Positions 31,248-31,259 of a stretch of DNA of 31,259 nt are shown here, one piece after another. Each line of letters begins with the position of its first letter. Within the stretch, counting starts at the first letter, position 1. Made by a program: the position numbers and the translations under genes. The notes under the pieces are model-generated. The model had not been told where the DNA came from, ran no database searches, and saw only the letters and a program-made list of their open reading frames with translations. The DNA is from a virus, in IMG/VR virus record IMGVR_UViG_3300020183_003577, positions 1-31,259 of that record. The stretch is one strand, 5' to 3'.

Positions 31248-31259
31248 AAAAACTTATTA

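Noticed and set aside
1-31259. CRISPR arrays, tRNA genes, rRNA, insertion sequences, inteins
   Set aside because: I looked for spaced direct repeats, cloverleaf-like GC-rich stretches, transposase motifs and intein splice motifs within the polymerase, NrdA and helicase genes, and saw none. A tool search (tRNAscan, CRISPR finder) would be decisive.

Overview
The window looks like part of a large T4-type tailed phage genome whose host is probably a member of the Bacteroidota (Flavobacteriia-like). The T4 assignment rests on a full set of phage replication proteins that I recognise from motifs and length: gp32 ssDNA-binding protein, UvsX recombinase, FEN/RNase H, gp41 helicase, gp43 family-B polymerase, gp45 clamp, and gp44 and gp62 clamp loader. 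The host assignment rests on three things: promoters of the Bacteroidota type (TTG, 20 bases, TAnnTTTG), mostly Shine-Dalgarno-less starts behind A/T-rich leaders, and a small histone-H1-like protein typical of that phylum. All genes are on the + strand, tightly packed, AT-rich and in the standard code. No tRNA, CRISPR array, insertion sequence or origin was recognised, and no gene-free stretch exceeds 300 bases.

Layout. (1) 1-2422: the end of a structural region, with the C-terminus of a LamG-like protein and a large lysine/acid-rich protein of unknown role. (2) 2478-6588: small accessory genes, comprising a protein behind a strong Shine-Dalgarno, a terminator, two zinc-binding mini-proteins (CxxC/CxxC and SWIM), two adjacent HExxH metallopeptidase-like proteins, several conserved unknowns, a membrane protein and a DUF1599/Nmad1-like protein. 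(3) 6729-12225: gp32, UvsX, a small conserved protein, FEN/RNase H, a sulfotransferase-like protein and methyltransferase A. (4) 12275-14688: gp41 helicase and methyltransferase B. (5) 14865-19391: histone-like protein, NrdB, MazG-like, NrdA, thioredoxin and an SGNH-hydrolase-like protein. (6) 19433-21898: methyltransferase C, a small HTH protein, a 49-aa protein and methyltransferase D. (7) 21974-27382: a small protein, HD phosphohydrolase, asparagine-synthetase-like amidotransferase, GNAT-like protein and DNA polymerase. (8) 27485-31247: gp45, methyltransferase E, gp44 and gp62.

How it fits together. Sections 3-8 form a DNA replication and nucleotide-supply block. Ribonucleotide reductase with its thioredoxin makes dNTPs, the MazG-like and HD proteins may trim nucleotide pools, and the T4-like replisome copies the genome. 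The most striking feature is five methyltransferase-like genes with SPPY-type catalytic motifs threaded between the replisome genes. Four share an unusual D-x-S-x-G-W-G-x-R motif I. Together with the DUF1599-like, AsnB-like and GNAT-like genes they raise the possibility of extensive or unusual phage DNA modification, but this is inference. The second notable signal is a family of six promoters with an identical 20-base spacer and a shared TCG before the -7 box. They start at least six transcription units.
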